Shown piece by piece: positions 40,770 to 51,103 of a stretch of 64,000 nucleotides of DNA (within the stretch, counting starts at the first letter, position 1; every line of letters begins with the position of its first letter). Below the pieces are notes generated by a model, which had not been told where the DNA came from, made no database searches, and saw only the letters and a program-made list of their open reading frames with translations. A program made the position numbers and the translations under genes. Source of the DNA: Shewanella sp. MBTL60-112-B2 (GTDB taxonomy: Bacteria > Pseudomonadota > Gammaproteobacteria > Enterobacterales > Shewanellaceae). The DNA is taken from contig NZ_BPFA01000004.1 in NCBI RefSeq assembly GCF_019655055.1, positions 1 through 64,000 on the forward strand, in the 5' to 3' direction.

Positions 40770-42350
40770 ATGTCAGGCTATAAAGTTGAGGTCGACAAAC
40801 GTCGCACTTTTGCCATCATCTCTCACCCAGATGCGGGTAAAACCACCATTACTGAAAAGGTTCTTTTATTCGGAAACGCACTGCAAAAAGCGGGTACGGT
40901 AAAAGGCAAAAAATCAGGTCAGCATGCCAAGTCTGACTGGATGGAAATGGAAAAAGATCGCGGGATCTCAATTACGACCTCTGTAATGCAGTTTCCATAT
41001 AACGACGCGCTCGTTAACTTATTAGACACGCCTGGTCACGAAGACTTCTCTGAAGATACTTACCGTACATTAACGGCGGTAGATTCATGCCTAATGGTTA
41101 TCGACTCTGCGAAAGGTGTAGAGCAACGTACCATTAAGCTAATGGAAGTCACACGTTTACGTGACACGCCAATCGTTACCTTTATGAACAAACTTGACCG
41201 AGATATTCGCGATCCAATCGAATTGATGGACGAAGTTGAAGAAGTTCTGAATATTGCGTGTGCTCCTATTACTTGGCCTATCGGTGCAGGTAAAGAGTTT
41301 AAGGGCGTTTACCATATATTACGTGATGAAGTGATTCTGTATCAAAGTGGTATGGGTCATACAATCCAAGAGTCTCGTATCATTAAAGGGTTAGATAACC
41401 CTGAACTTGATGAAGCGATTGGCAGTTATGCTACTGAAATCCGTGATGAGATGGAGTTGGTTGTTGGTGCATCACACCAGTTTGACCAAGAGTTATTCTT
41501 AAAAGGTGAATTAACGCCAGTTTATTTTGGTACTGCATTAGGTAACTTTGGTGTTGACCATATCCTTGACGGTATCGTTGAATGGGCGCCAACACCGCAG
41601 CCTCGTGAAACTGAAGTGCGCGATGTGCAGCCTGAAGAAGAGAAATTCAGTGGTTTCGTATTTAAGATCCAGGCAAACATGGATCCTAAGCACCGAGATC
41701 GCGTAGCCTTTATGCGAATTTGTTCAGGCCGTTATGAGCAAGGCATGAAGATGCACCATGTTCGTTTAGGTAAAGATGTGAACGTGAGTGACGCATTGAC
41801 CTTTATGGCTGGCGATCGTAACCGTGCAGAAGCCGCATATCCAGGTGATATTATCGGTTTACATAACCACGGTACGATTCGAATTGGTGATACCTTTACT
41901 CAAGGCGAGAAGCTTCGTTTTACCGGTGTACCAAACTTTGCGCCAGAGATGTTCCGCCGTATTCGTTTAAAAGATCCGTTAAAGCAGAAGCAATTGCTTA
42001 AAGGCTTAGTACAGCTTTCAGAAGAGGGCGCTGTACAGGTATTTAGACCATTAGACAGCAACGATTTGATTGTTGGCGCCGTTGGTGTGTTGCAGTTTGA
42101 AGTGGTTGTGGGTCGTCTAAAGACTGAATATAAAGTTGAAGCGATTTATGAAGCAATTAGTGTTGCAACTGCACGTTGGGTGTACTGTAACGATCATAAG
42201 AAGCTAGACGAGTTCAAACGTAAGTGCAGCATGAACTTAGCGTTAGATGGTGGTGACAACCTGACTTATATCGCACCGACAATGGTTAACCTTAACCTGT
42301 CGATGGAACGTTACCCTGATATCGAATTTGCTAAGACACGCGAAAACTAA
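40770..42350 (+). CDS. prfC: Peptide chain release factor 3
   Basis: Translational GTPase that removes RF1/RF2 from the ribosome after termination. ATG 40770 gives 526 residues (E. coli 529). The frame extends upstream to 40701 but without conserved sequence. G motifs are [16 protein letters not shown] (G1), ITTSVMQF (G2 region), [14 protein letters not shown] (G3) and MNKLDRD (G4). An EF-Tu-like domain II and a C-terminal domain follow. The ribosome site is weak (AGG about 7 bases upstream). The unit ends at 42374-42401. Confidence 0.97.
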   Translation: MSGYKVEVDKRRTFAIISHPDAGKTTITEKVLLFGNALQKAGTVKGKKSGQHAKSDWMEMEKDRGISITTSVMQFPYNDALVNLLDTPGHEDFSEDTYRTLTAVDSCLMVIDSAKGVEQRTIKLMEVTRLRDTPIVTFMNKLDRDIRDPIELMDEVEEVLNIACAPITWPIGAGKEFKGVYHILRDEVILYQSGMGHTIQESRIIKGLDNPELDEAIGSYATEIRDEMELVVGASHQFDQELFLKGELTPVYFGTALGNFGVDHILDGIVEWAPTPQPRETEVRDVQPEEEKFSGFVFKIQANMDPKHRDRVAFMRICSGRYEQGMKMHHVRLGKDVNVSDALTFMAGDRNRAEAAYPGDIIGLHNHGTIRIGDTFTQGEKLRFTGVPNFAPEMFRRIRLKDPLKQKQLLKGLVQLSEEGAVQVFRPLDSNDLIVGAVGVLQFEVVVGRLKTEYKVEAIYEAISVATARWVYCNDHKKLDEFKRKCSMNLALDGGDNLTYIAPTMVNLNLSMERYPDIEFAKTREN

Positions 42351-42373
42351 TAAGCGACTATCTCTGCAATACT

Positions 42374-42401
42374 AAAACCCCAGGCAATGCCTGGGGTTTT
42401 G
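42374..42401 (+). terminator. Intrinsic terminator of prfC
   Basis: Stem AAAACCCCAGGC (42374-42385) / GCCTGGGGTTTT (42389-42400). Confidence 0.93.
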
Positions 42402-42483
42402 TCGTTTATAGGGTGGTGTTTGCTAATTTATTGGTATGGTCTCGCTGTTGGGATAAACTAAATTGGTATAATTGGAGGCGGTT

Positions 42484-42690
42484 ATGAAATTGATTAAGGC
42501 TTTGTGGTATCAATATATTCAATGGTGTGATTCGATGGGGTTAACGCCATCGAATCGCCGTAGCTGTGCACCTAGGCTAGCCGATCCTGAGCTTAAACCT
42601 ACTGCTAAGCTTGAGTCTGGAGTGAGAGATAGAGCATCGCTAATTAAACGTTCCACGCAAGAGTCTGATAACAAACCACATAATAGCTAG
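42484..42690 (+). CDS. Small conserved-looking protein (DUF5363-like?)
   Basis: A 68-residue protein starting at ATG 42484 behind a strong GGAGG (42474-42478). The N-terminal half reads MKLIKALWYQYIQWCDSMG then LTPSNRRSCAPRL. This resembles short gammaproteobacterial proteins with a Trp-Cys-(D/E)-x-Met-Gly-Leu-Thr-Pro-x-Asn-Arg-Arg-Ser-Cys pattern that I recall as DUF5363, though I am unsure of the family number. The C-terminal half is charged and disordered. It lies 16 bases before the TatD-family gene and is probably co-transcribed. Function unknown. Confidence 0.68.
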   Translation: MKLIKALWYQYIQWCDSMGLTPSNRRSCAPRLADPELKPTAKLESGVRDRASLIKRSTQESDNKPHNS

Positions 42691-42706
42691 CTCATAGGGG
42701 GAGAAT

Positions 42707-43489
42707 GTGACGGATATGCAGCCAATTATTGATAGCCATGCTCATATTGATTTTCCTGAGTTTGATGATGACAGAGATACATTGCTTCAACAGATGCGCA
42801 GTGCAGGCATAAAAAATGTTTTAATCCCTGGTGTTTCAGCCCGTAAGTGGCAGAGGCAAATAGAGGTTGCTAAGCAATATGACAGTTACTATGCACTAGG
42901 TATTCACCCTTGGTATAGCGAAAGCACGCTAATCACAGATGTAGAAACTTTAAGGGCTTTATTAGCACGCTATAAAAATGATGCCCGTTTAGTGGCTATC
43001 GGGGAATGTGGGTTGGATAAGTTACATAAAGGTAACTTCACAACACAATTAAAGCTGTTCAAAGATCAAATTCAAGTGGCTAAAGAGTTTGACCTACCTC
43101 TCATTATGCATGCAGTCAAAGCCCATGAAGAGATCCTAAAATGCCTGAAAACCGAGAACCCACAAAGAAAAGGTGTCATCCACGGCTTTTATGGCGGGCC
43201 GCAACTAGCACTACAGTATGTTAATTTAGGTTACAAGTTAGGCATAGGCGGCTTGTTACTCAATGATAATGCACCTAAGTTACAACAAACCGTGGCTAAA
43301 TTGCCATTAGAGTCCTTCGTCTTAGAGACAGATTCACCTGCGATGGCACCTAAATTCAGTGGAAATAATCGTAACACGCCATTAATTCTGCCTGAAATCA
43401 TCAAAAAAATGGCAAATTTACAAAATAAATCAGCCGTTCGCATTTCAGAACAGGTGTTCTTTAATGTTACGCAACTCTTTGACCTTTAA
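42707..43489 (+). CDS. TatD-family metal-dependent hydrolase (YjjV-like)
   Basis: A 260-residue TIM-barrel hydrolase with the two-metal site of TatD deoxyribonucleases: DSHAHID at the N-terminus, GECGLD (about 105), LIMHAVKAHEE and VIHGFYGG for the His ligands, and LETDSPAM for the final Asp. E. coli YjjV has the same length (259) and the same VVHGFSG-type motif, so it is closer to YjjV than to TatD. The start is GTG 42707 behind GGGGAGAA; an ATG four codons downstream is possible. It is co-transcribed with the small gene before it. Confidence 0.9.
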   Translation: MTDMQPIIDSHAHIDFPEFDDDRDTLLQQMRSAGIKNVLIPGVSARKWQRQIEVAKQYDSYYALGIHPWYSESTLITDVETLRALLARYKNDARLVAIGECGLDKLHKGNFTTQLKLFKDQIQVAKEFDLPLIMHAVKAHEEILKCLKTENPQRKGVIHGFYGGPQLALQYVNLGYKLGIGGLLLNDNAPKLQQTVAKLPLESFVLETDSPAMAPKFSGNNRNTPLILPEIIKKMANLQNKSAVRISEQVFFNVTQLFDL

Positions 43490-43668
43490 TTTTTTTCTGC
43501 ATAAACAGATGTATCTCGCACCAGAAATCCCAACGAAATCATTGAAATAAAACCTCAAAAATTTGATCAATACGACGCTTTTGCAGGCGTGGTCGGGTAT
43601 AATCGTGGTCGTAAAACAAGGTTGGTTAACAACATAATTAAAAAGTATTAACAATAGGGTGATGGTTA

Positions 43669-44928
43669 ATGGATATTTTAATGAGTTTGGTAGGGGTGGT
43701 CACCCTACTAGCGATAGCCTTCGGGTTATCAAACAATAGAAAAGCAATTAACAAACGTACCGTATTTGGTGCATTAGCAATTCAAGCCGCGTTCGGTGGT
43801 TTTGTATTGTATGTTCCAGTCGGTAAAGACATTCTGCAGGGTATGTCAGATGCAGTATCTAGTGTTATTGGATACGCTCAAAGTGGTATTGGTTTCTTAT
43901 TCGGTGATTTAGCTAACTTCAAAGTTGGCTTTATTTTTGCCATTAACGTACTACCAATCATCGTTTTCTTCTCTTCTTTAATCGCAGTTCTTTATTACTT
44001 AGGCATTATGCAGTGGATCATCCGTATTATCGGTGGTGCGCTACAAAAAGCATTAGGCACAAGTCGTACTGAGTCAATGTCTGCTACCGCCAACATCTTC
44101 GTTGGTCAAACTGAAGCGCCACTAGTTGTGCGTCCGTTTATCGCGACTATGACTAACTCTGAGCTATTCGCAATTATGGTGGGTGGTCTTGCATCTATCG
44201 CCGGTTCAGTTATGGCTGGTTACGCGCAGATGGGTGTACCAATTGAATACTTAGTTGCCGCTTCATTCATGGCAGCACCTGCTGGTCTATTAATGGCTAA
44301 GCTGATGCACCCTGAAACTGAAGAAGCTAAGAACGATATGAGTGACTTACCAGAAGATCCTGATAAGCCTGCTAACGTTCTTGACGCAGCTGCTGCAGGT
44401 GCTTCATCTGGTATGCACCTAGCACTAAACGTTGGTGCAATGCTTCTAGCTTTCGTTGGTTTGATTGCTATGATCAACGGCATCATCGGTGGCGTTGGTG
44501 GATGGTTCGGTATGGAAGGCTTAACTCTAGAATTGATTCTAGGTTATATCTTTATGCCTCTAGCATTCCTTATCGGTGTACCTTGGAACGAAGCACTGGT
44601 TGCTGGTTCTTTCATCGGTCAGAAGATTGTCATTAACGAGTTTGTTGCTTACCTAAACTTTGCTCCATACCTAAAAGATGTTGCTGATGGCGGTATCTTA
44701 GTGGAAGCAACGGGTCAAGTAATGACTGACCGTACTAAAGCGATTATCTCTTTCGCTCTATGTGGTTTCGCTAACCTATCTTCAATTGCGATTCTACTTG
44801 GTGGTCTAGGTTCTATGGCTCCTACTCGTCGCCATGACTTAGCTAAGCTTGGTATCCGTGCAGTTATCGCAGGTTCTCTAGCTAACTTAATGAGTGCTAC
44901 GCTCGCGGGTCTATTCCTAGCGTTGTAA
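43669..44928 (+). CDS. Concentrative nucleoside transporter, NupC family
   Basis: A 419-residue inner-membrane protein with about ten membrane segments. CNT-family signatures are present: an N-terminal Nucleos_tra2_N region, a gate region near [20 protein letters not shown], and the C-terminal core with [30 protein letters not shown] and [13 protein letters not shown] [14 protein letters not shown]. Such proteins import nucleosides with Na+ or H+. Vibrio CNT, close in kind, uses Na+. A strong -10 box TATAAT lies at 43598-43603. It sits before the Tsx channel and deo genes, so it is the inner-membrane step of nucleoside salvage. Confidence 0.92.
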   Translation: MDILMSLVGVVTLLAIAFGLSNNRKAINKRTVFGALAIQAAFGGFVLYVPVGKDILQGMSDAVSSVIGYAQSGIGFLFGDLANFKVGFIFAINVLPIIVFFSSLIAVLYYLGIMQWIIRIIGGALQKALGTSRTESMSATANIFVGQTEAPLVVRPFIATMTNSELFAIMVGGLASIAGSVMAGYAQMGVPIEYLVAASFMAAPAGLLMAKLMHPETEEAKNDMSDLPEDPDKPANVLDAAAAGASSGMHLALNVGAMLLAFVGLIAMINGIIGGVGGWFGMEGLTLELILGYIFMPLAFLIGVPWNEALVAGSFIGQKIVINEFVAYLNFAPYLKDVADGGILVEATGQVMTDRTKAIISFALCGFANLSSIAILLGGLGSMAPTRRHDLAKLGIRAVIAGSLANLMSATLAGLFLAL

Positions 44929-44935
44929 TACTCTT

Positions 44936-44969
44936 TTAGACTGAGCCTATATGGCTCAGTCTTTGTTTT
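44936..44969 (+). terminator. Intrinsic terminator of the nucleoside transporter
   Basis: Stem AGACTGAGCC (44938-44947) / GGCTCAGTCT (44953-44962), then TTTGTTTT. Confidence 0.9.
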
Positions 44970-45167
44970 AGCTCTAGTCAAGTTAAAACGGATTTAAGCC
45001 TATCGTTTTCTAAACCAAATGTTCGTTGAAATGATCAATATCTAGGGTTAGGGATTGTTTCGGCTTAAAAACAACAATAAGAGTGATAAAGCAGCATTTA
45101 CTGCCTTGAAATCATAAAGTTGTTCGAATGTTAAAACTTAGTGTTCGCATTTTTACATTAATAGTGT

Positions 45168-45195
45168 TGAGTTTTGGCATAAATAAAGTAAAATG
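45168..45195 (+). promoter_or_regulatory. Candidate sigma-70 promoter of the Tsx-type channel
   Basis: TTGAGT (45168-45173), 16-base spacer, TAAAAT (45190-45195). Just upstream, TGTTCG followed by AT-rich sequence occurs at 45122-45127 and 45143-45148. Such repeats could bind a nucleoside regulator, but none is identified. Confidence 0.6.
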
Positions 45196-45265
45196 CGCGC
45201 CATAAAAAGAAACGCTGACTCTTCATTAAGAAGGGCGGCAAACCATAAATGAAATGGGGTTGATG

Positions 45266-46129
45266 ATGAAAAACGTTAAAACTTTCGCTCTAGCAGCTAC
45301 TGCTATTGCTGCAACAATGTCTGCACCTACATTCGCTGCTGACCGTACTGATCTACGTTCTGGCGATTACAGCTGGATGCAGTTCAACGCAATGTACGCT
45401 GTAAACGAACTTCCACGTTCTGACGCTGATGACGGTGGTCACGACTACCTAGAAATGGAATTTGGCGGCCGCGCTGGTATTGTTGACCTATACGGTTATG
45501 TTGATGTGTTCAACCTAACTAACAGCAGCTCAGGCGACAAAGGCGCTGGTAAGAGCAAGATGTTCATGAAGTTTGCTCCACGTTTCTCTATCGATGCGAT
45601 GACAGGCTGGGATCTTTCTGCAGGTCCAATCCAAGAAGTTTACTTCTCTACTCTATTCAACTGGGGTGGCGGTGCAATTAGCGGTGTTGACGCTGAAGGC
45701 AATAAGTACGATGGCGACGTGAACATGTCTTTCTGGGGTCTTGGTGCTGACGTGATGGTGCCATGGTTAGGTAAGACTGGCATGAACCTATATGCCACTT
45801 ACGACATGAACGCTAAAGACTGGAACGGTTACCAATTCTCTATGAACTGGTTCAAGCCAGTAATGAACTTCGATAATGGTTCATTCGTGTCTTTCCAAGG
45901 TTATGTTGACTACCAGTTCGGTGCAGACTCTGATTCAGCTGCTTTTGTACCAACAACTTCTAACGGTGGTGCTGCATACTTCGGTCTTCACTGGCACTCA
46001 GACAACTACGCTCTTGGTTACGGCCTAAAAGCTTATCAAGATGTTTACTTAGTTGAAGATGGTGCAGGCACTCTAGGTCTAGAATCTACAGGTTTCGCAC
46101 ATTACTTCACTGCTACTTACAAGTTCTAA
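45266..46129 (+). CDS. Nucleoside-specific outer-membrane channel, Tsx family
   Basis: A 287-residue outer-membrane beta-barrel. I use ATG 45266 (MKNVKTFALAATAIA), with GGGG about 7 bases upstream; two further in-frame ATGs lie just before it (45254, 45263). The signal peptide is cleaved after APTFAA. The mature N-terminus DYSWMQFNAMYAVNELP matches the Channel_Tsx family, and the chain ends in Phe (FTATYKF), typical of outer-membrane barrels. Its place between the NupC-type transporter and the deo operon supports nucleoside uptake. Codon use is that of a highly expressed gene. Confidence 0.9.
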   Translation: MKNVKTFALAATAIAATMSAPTFAADRTDLRSGDYSWMQFNAMYAVNELPRSDADDGGHDYLEMEFGGRAGIVDLYGYVDVFNLTNSSSGDKGAGKSKMFMKFAPRFSIDAMTGWDLSAGPIQEVYFSTLFNWGGGAISGVDAEGNKYDGDVNMSFWGLGADVMVPWLGKTGMNLYATYDMNAKDWNGYQFSMNWFKPVMNFDNGSFVSFQGYVDYQFGADSDSAAFVPTTSNGGAAYFGLHWHSDNYALGYGLKAYQDVYLVEDGAGTLGLESTGFAHYFTATYKF

Positions 46130-46172
46130 GCATCGCTTAAAGCGTTGGCTTAAAACTGTGTAAATAGACGAC

Positions 46173-46200
46173 AGAGCCGCGATATTCGCGGCTCTATCTT
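46173..46200 (+). terminator. Intrinsic terminator of the Tsx-type channel
   Basis: Ten-bp stem AGAGCCGCGA (46173-46182) / TCGCGGCTCT (46186-46195); the T run is short. Confidence 0.8.
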
Positions 46201-46704
46201 ACAGCTCAAAACAACCCTTTAAACGCCAACTTTTTATTTAAACTTACGCTAATATTGTCATGTAAACGGGTTAATTTTTACCTAAGCATCAGCTATATTG
46301 AATATGTTCATATTTGACGCTACAAAATATAGTTTGTTTATGTAAGCATTAACGACTCATCACCAAACAAGATGAGCGATGTTAAATCAGTTAGATAAGA
46401 TTTATTACGCGCTAAAACGGATTTTTCGCGGAAAGGCAGATATAAAGTTGCAACTCTCTTCCTTCCGGTCTTCATGGATTCAAGTCGTGACATTAGTGTC
46501 AGGATAGATGGGCTGCTTTAGCTCACAATGTTGGATACCTGAATAAGTACTTTTATGTTTGGCGCGCTAAGCGTTTGAAGCATGTAATTCGGTTATGTTC
46601 GAAGACCCGGCCCAAAACGATAATCAAAACAAGCCAGTTCAAGGCATAGCCGTGCGATAATTTTCGGTTTTATTAATTATTTGAATCTTTCTCGGAGAGC
46701 TATT
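46201..46704 (+). promoter_or_regulatory. Long regulatory gap before the deo operon
   Basis: About 500 bases without a gene. It holds a perfect palindrome TGACA-TTAG-TGTCA (46488-46501) and a TGTTCG repeat near 46598 like those before the Tsx gene. The E. coli deo operon is controlled by DeoR, CytR and CRP over several hundred bases, so this region likely carries the equivalent operators. No exact CRP or CytR consensus was found by eye. Confidence 0.45.
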
Positions 46705-47478
46705 ATGAGCGACTTAAAAAAAGCAGCACAACAAGCCATTAGTTTAATGGATCTTACTACGCTTAATGACGACGATACTGATCAAAAGGTTATCGATCTT
46801 TGTCATAAGGCTAAGACGCCAGCTGGCGATACCGCTGCTATCTGTATCTACCCTCGCTTTATTCCTATTGCGCGTAAAACCCTAAATGAAATCGATGGCG
46901 ATGATATCAAGATCGCAACAGTGACTAACTTCCCACACGGTAACGACGACATTGCTATCGCGGTACTAGAGACTCGTGCGGCAGTTGCTTATGGCGCCGA
47001 TGAAGTTGACGTTGTATTTCCATACCGCGCACTAATGGCGGGTAACGAAACGGTTGGTTTTGAGCTAGTTAAAGCTTGTAAGGAAGCTTGTGGTGAAGAT
47101 GCAATTCTAAAAGTTATCATCGAATCAGGCGTGTTAGCCGATCCAGCTCTTATTCGTAAGGCATCTGAGTTATCTATCGACGCTGGCGCAGACTTTATTA
47201 AAACGTCTACGGGTAAAGTTGCTGTTAACGCAACTCTAGAAGCGGCTGAGATCATGATGACAGTGATCAGCGAAAAGAACCCTAAAGTTGGCTTTAAGCC
47301 TGCTGGCGGCGTAAAAGATGCCGAGGCAGCTGCTGAGTTTTTAGGTGTTGCGGCGCGTCTTCTCGGTGATGACTGGGCAACTCCTGCGACATTCCGTTTC
47401 GGCGCTTCAAGCCTATTAACCAACCTACTTCATACACTTGAGCTAGGCGATGCACCAAAAGGTGTACAAGGTTACTAA
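46705..47478 (+). CDS. deoC: Deoxyribose-phosphate aldolase
   Basis: Class I aldolase splitting 2-deoxyribose-5-phosphate into acetaldehyde and glyceraldehyde-3-phosphate. ATG 46705, preceded by CGGAGAG, gives 257 residues (E. coli 259). The Schiff-base Lys lies in [10 protein letters not shown]; other catalytic residues are in ILKVIIESG and [13 protein letters not shown]. The upstream TTG at 46681 is not needed. First gene of deoC-deoA-deoB-deoD; deoA follows after 161 bases. Confidence 0.98.
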   Translation: MSDLKKAAQQAISLMDLTTLNDDDTDQKVIDLCHKAKTPAGDTAAICIYPRFIPIARKTLNEIDGDDIKIATVTNFPHGNDDIAIAVLETRAAVAYGADEVDVVFPYRALMAGNETVGFELVKACKEACGEDAILKVIIESGVLADPALIRKASELSIDAGADFIKTSTGKVAVNATLEAAEIMMTVISEKNPKVGFKPAGGVKDAEAAAEFLGVAARLLGDDWATPATFRFGASSLLTNLLHTLELGDAPKGVQGY

Positions 47479-47639
47479 CCTTAAAGATTAAACTTGTTGT
47501 TAAGTGTGATCTAAATCTAATTAGGTGTATCAAAAGTTCGTTAGTATGTAACAATATTACGACTTTTGATTCGCTTTAGCGGATTGATAACTGAAAATAC
47601 TATTTATTAGAAATTCAGTTACACTCTTGGAGGTAGTAC

Positions 47640-48971
47640 ATGTTTTTAGCTCAAGAAATTATTCGTAAAAAACGTAATGCTGAGGCTCTTTCGACTGAGG
47701 AAATCCAATTCTTCGTCAAAGGTATCACCAACAATACTGTTTCAGAAGGTCAGATTGCAGCCTTAGGCATGGCGGTCTATTTCAATGACATGAACATGGA
47801 TGAGCGTATTGCGTTAACTACGGCGATGCGTGACTCCGGCACAGTTCTCAACTGGCAGTCACTGGATCTTAACGGGCCTATTATCGATAAGCACTCAACA
47901 GGTGGCGTGGGGGATGTCATTAGTTTGATGTTAGGCCCTATGGCAGCTGCTTGTGGTGGTTATGTACCAATGATCTCGGGTCGTGGTTTAGGCCATACCG
48001 GTGGTACTCTCGATAAGTTTGACGCCATTCCTGGTTATAATACCGAGCCTGACAGCGCACTGTTTCGCAAAGTTGTAAAAGAGGCCGGCGTGGCCATTAT
48101 CGGTCAAACTGGCGATCTTGTTCCTGCCGATAAGCGTTTTTATTCTATTCGTGATAATACCGCAACGGTTGAGTCCATCTCTTTAATCACAGCTTCCATT
48201 CTTTCTAAAAAGCTTGCCGCAGGTCTAGATGCATTAGCCATGGACGTTAAAGTCGGTACAGGCGCATTTATGCCAACCTATGAGGCTTCAGAAGAGTTAG
48301 CGCGTAGTATTACTGCCGTTGCTAATGGTGCTGGCACTAAGACAACTGCATTGCTAACGGACATGAACCAAGTATTGGCGTCATGTGCGGGTAACGCATT
48401 AGAAGTGAAAGAAGCCGTCGACTTTATGACTGGCGCATACCGCAACCCACGTCTTTACGAAGTAACCATGGGCTTGTGTGCTGAAATGCTGGTATTGGGT
48501 GGCCTTGCTAGCAACGAGAGTGAAGCTCGCGTTAAGTTAAATACCGTACTTGATAACGGCAAAGCGGCGGAAATTTTCGGTCGTATGGTGTCAGGCCTTG
48601 GTGGTCCAGCTGATTTTGTTGAGAATTACAGCAAGTATCTGCCTGATTCACAAATTATTCGTCCTGTTTACGCGGACAAAGCCGGCTTTGCTTCGGCAAT
48701 GGACACCCGTGAACTTGGACTCGCAGTGGTAACACTTGGTGGCGGTCGCCGTAAGCCAGGCGATGCTCTGGACTACAGTGTAGGTCTTTCAAAAGTCTGC
48801 GCATTAGGTGATGAAATCAACGCCGACAAGCCGATTGCCTTTATTCATGCCCAATCTGAAAGTGCCTTCGCTGAAGCTGAAGCCGCAGTGAAAAAAGCCA
48901 TTCATATTGGCAATAGCAAACCAGAAAAAACACCGGAAATTTATCGTTATATCCGCGAGTCGGATCTGTAA
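47640..48971 (+). CDS. deoA: Thymidine phosphorylase
   Basis: Phosphorolysis of thymidine and deoxyuridine to base plus deoxyribose-1-phosphate. 443 residues (E. coli 440). The family signature [20 protein letters not shown], the [14 protein letters not shown] segment and [15 protein letters not shown] are present. GGAGG lies directly upstream of the ATG. deoB follows after 13 bases. Confidence 0.98.
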   Translation: MFLAQEIIRKKRNAEALSTEEIQFFVKGITNNTVSEGQIAALGMAVYFNDMNMDERIALTTAMRDSGTVLNWQSLDLNGPIIDKHSTGGVGDVISLMLGPMAAACGGYVPMISGRGLGHTGGTLDKFDAIPGYNTEPDSALFRKVVKEAGVAIIGQTGDLVPADKRFYSIRDNTATVESISLITASILSKKLAAGLDALAMDVKVGTGAFMPTYEASEELARSITAVANGAGTKTTALLTDMNQVLASCAGNALEVKEAVDFMTGAYRNPRLYEVTMGLCAEMLVLGGLASNESEARVKLNTVLDNGKAAEIFGRMVSGLGGPADFVENYSKYLPDSQIIRPVYADKAGFASAMDTRELGLAVVTLGGGRRKPGDALDYSVGLSKVCALGDEINADKPIAFIHAQSESAFAEAEAAVKKAIHIGNSKPEKTPEIYRYIRESDL

Positions 48972-48984
48972 CGGAGCACAGTTT

Positions 48985-50205
48985 ATGAAACGTACTATAA
49001 TCATGATGCTAGATTCGTTCGGCGTCGGTGCAGCGCACGATGCCGAAGCGTTTGGCGATGTGGGTTCTAACACTTTTGGTCACATTGCTAAGGCTTGTGC
49101 TGAAGGTAAAGCAAACGATGGCCGTGAAGGACCATTGAAGCTACCAAACTTAGCGCGCCTAGGACTTGGTCATGCATCAAAAGAAAGCACGGGTGAATTC
49201 CCAGCAGGTTTTGGTGATGATGTCGAAATTATTGGCGCATACGGTCACGCCGAAGAGCTAAGTTCTGGTAAAGATACCCCTAGTGGTCACTGGGAAATGG
49301 CGGGTGTACCTGTTCTTTATGAGTGGGGCTACTTTAGCGATCTGACTAACTCTTTTCCACAAGAGCTAACAGATAAAATTCTTGCAAGAGCTGGGCTCAC
49401 AGAGTTTCTAGGTAACTGTCACTCATCGGGTACGGTTATTCTTGAAGAGCTTGGCGAAGAGCATATGCGCACCGGTAAGCCAATTTTCTATACTTCTGCT
49501 GACTCAGTATTCCAGATCGCGTGTCATGAAGAGTCATTTGGTCTTGAAAAGTTATACGAGCTTTGCATTATTGCTCGTGAAGAACTTGCCGATTACAACA
49601 TTGGTCGTGTTATTGCACGTCCATTTGTGGGTACTTGCGCTAGTGATTTTGAACGTACCGGCAATCGTCGCGACTACGCAGTTGAGCCGCCAGCACCGAC
49701 TGTACTTGATAAGCTAAAAGCGGCAGGTGGCGAAGTGGTCAGTGTCGGTAAAATTGCTGACATTTACGCACATTGCGGTATTACTAAGAAAGTGAAGGCG
49801 ACTGGTCTTGAAGCGCTATTTGATGCGACTTTAGAGCAAGTTAAACAAGCTGGTGACAACACCATCGTATTCACTAACTTCGTAGATTTTGATTCGCATT
49901 ATGGCCATCGCCGTGATGTTGCAGGTTACGCTCGTAGTCTTGAGTATTTCGACTCTCGTCTACCTGAGATCTTAGCCTTACTAGACGCTGATGATTTCTT
50001 ACTGCTTACAGCGGATCATGGTTGTGACCCAACTTGGCCTGGTAGCGACCATACACGTGAGCGTGTACCTGTTTTAGCCTATGGCGCAGGTCTTGAGCCT
50101 GGCTCATTAGGACGCCGTAACAGTTTTGCTGACATGGGCCAGTCGATTGCAAGTTACTTTAAGCTGGAACCGATGGAATATGGCGATTCATTTATTGGTT
50201 CATAA
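48985..50205 (+). CDS. deoB: Phosphopentomutase
   Basis: Interconverts (deoxy)ribose-1-phosphate and -5-phosphate, linking DeoA/DeoD to DeoC. ATG 48985 behind CGGAG gives 406 residues (E. coli 407). The frame is open back into deoA, but that part is a shadow. Alkaline-phosphatase fold with metal ligands in [23 protein letters not shown] (the catalytic Thr) and [20 protein letters not shown] (quoted in part: [18 protein letters not shown]). Confidence 0.98.
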   Translation: MKRTIIMMLDSFGVGAAHDAEAFGDVGSNTFGHIAKACAEGKANDGREGPLKLPNLARLGLGHASKESTGEFPAGFGDDVEIIGAYGHAEELSSGKDTPSGHWEMAGVPVLYEWGYFSDLTNSFPQELTDKILARAGLTEFLGNCHSSGTVILEELGEEHMRTGKPIFYTSADSVFQIACHEESFGLEKLYELCIIAREELADYNIGRVIARPFVGTCASDFERTGNRRDYAVEPPAPTVLDKLKAAGGEVVSVGKIADIYAHCGITKKVKATGLEALFDATLEQVKQAGDNTIVFTNFVDFDSHYGHRRDVAGYARSLEYFDSRLPEILALLDADDFLLLTADHGCDPTWPGSDHTRERVPVLAYGAGLEPGSLGRRNSFADMGQSIASYFKLEPMEYGDSFIGS

Positions 50206-50307
50206 GCTGTAATAAGATTTTAAATTTGACGGCTCAGTTTGAGCCGTTAGCAAACAAAGACTTAAGTTTTTACGACGGTCTAAAAAATACAAATAGGGGT
50301 TATTCTG

Positions 50308-51018
50308 ATGGCTACACCACACATTAATGCCGTAGACGGTGCATTTGGCGATACAGTTCTATTTCCAGGCGATCCACTACGCGCTAAGTACATTGCTGAA
50401 ACATTCCTAGAGAACGTTGAGCAAGTCACTGACGTACGTAACATGCTAGGCTTCACTGGTACTTACAAAGGCGTTCGTATCTCTGTTATGGGTTCAGGCA
50501 TGGGTATTCCATCTTGCTCAATCTATGCAACTGAGTTGATCAAAGATTACGGCGTTAAGAACCTAATCCGCGTGGGTACTTGTGGCGCGATCAGCACTGA
50601 CGTTAAAGTACGTGACGTGATCATCGGTATGGGTGCTTGTACTGATTCTCAAACTAACCGTTTACGTTTCCGTGGCCAAGACTTCGCAGCTATCTGTGAT
50701 TACGGTCTTCTAAGCGCAGTAGTTAAAGCTGCTGAAGCAAAAGGCACTAAGTACCGTGTTGGTAACGTTTTCTCTGCTGACCTATTCTACACGCCAGATC
50801 CAGAAATGTTTGACGTGATGGAAAAGATGGACGTACTAGGTGTCGAAATGGAAGCTGCTGGCCTATACGGCGTAGCTAAAGAGTTCGGTGCTAAAGCATT
50901 GTGTGTTGTTACTGTATCTGATCATATCCGTACAGGTGAAAAGACGACTTCTGATGAGCGTCAAACAACATTCAACGAAATGATTGAAATGACACTAGAA
51001 GCAGCAATTACTCTGTAA
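50308..51018 (+). CDS. deoD: Purine nucleoside phosphorylase, DeoD type
   Basis: Hexameric phosphorylase for purine (deoxy)nucleosides. 236 residues (E. coli 239). It has MATPHINA at the start, [14 protein letters not shown] for phosphate binding, [17 protein letters not shown] for ribose binding and the catalytic Asp in [10 protein letters not shown] 102-base gap to deoB contains AGGGG before the ATG. Closes the deo operon at 51051-51085. Confidence 0.98.
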   Translation: MATPHINAVDGAFGDTVLFPGDPLRAKYIAETFLENVEQVTDVRNMLGFTGTYKGVRISVMGSGMGIPSCSIYATELIKDYGVKNLIRVGTCGAISTDVKVRDVIIGMGACTDSQTNRLRFRGQDFAAICDYGLLSAVVKAAEAKGTKYRVGNVFSADLFYTPDPEMFDVMEKMDVLGVEMEAAGLYGVAKEFGAKALCVVTVSDHIRTGEKTTSDERQTTFNEMIEMTLEAAITL

Positions 51019-51050
51019 TTGTATCGCTTTGCAGTTTTAGGCTACAGTGT

Positions 51051-51085
51051 AAAAAAACGGACGCTTATGCGTCCGTTTTTGTTTT
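51051..51085. terminator. Bidirectional terminator between deoD and the AhpA/YtjB-like gene
   Basis: Stem CGGACGC (51058-51064) / GCGTCCG (51069-51075), A7 before and T run after, so it can stop both converging transcripts. Confidence 0.9.
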
Positions 51086-51103
51086 TATCGTATACCTAGA
51101 TAT

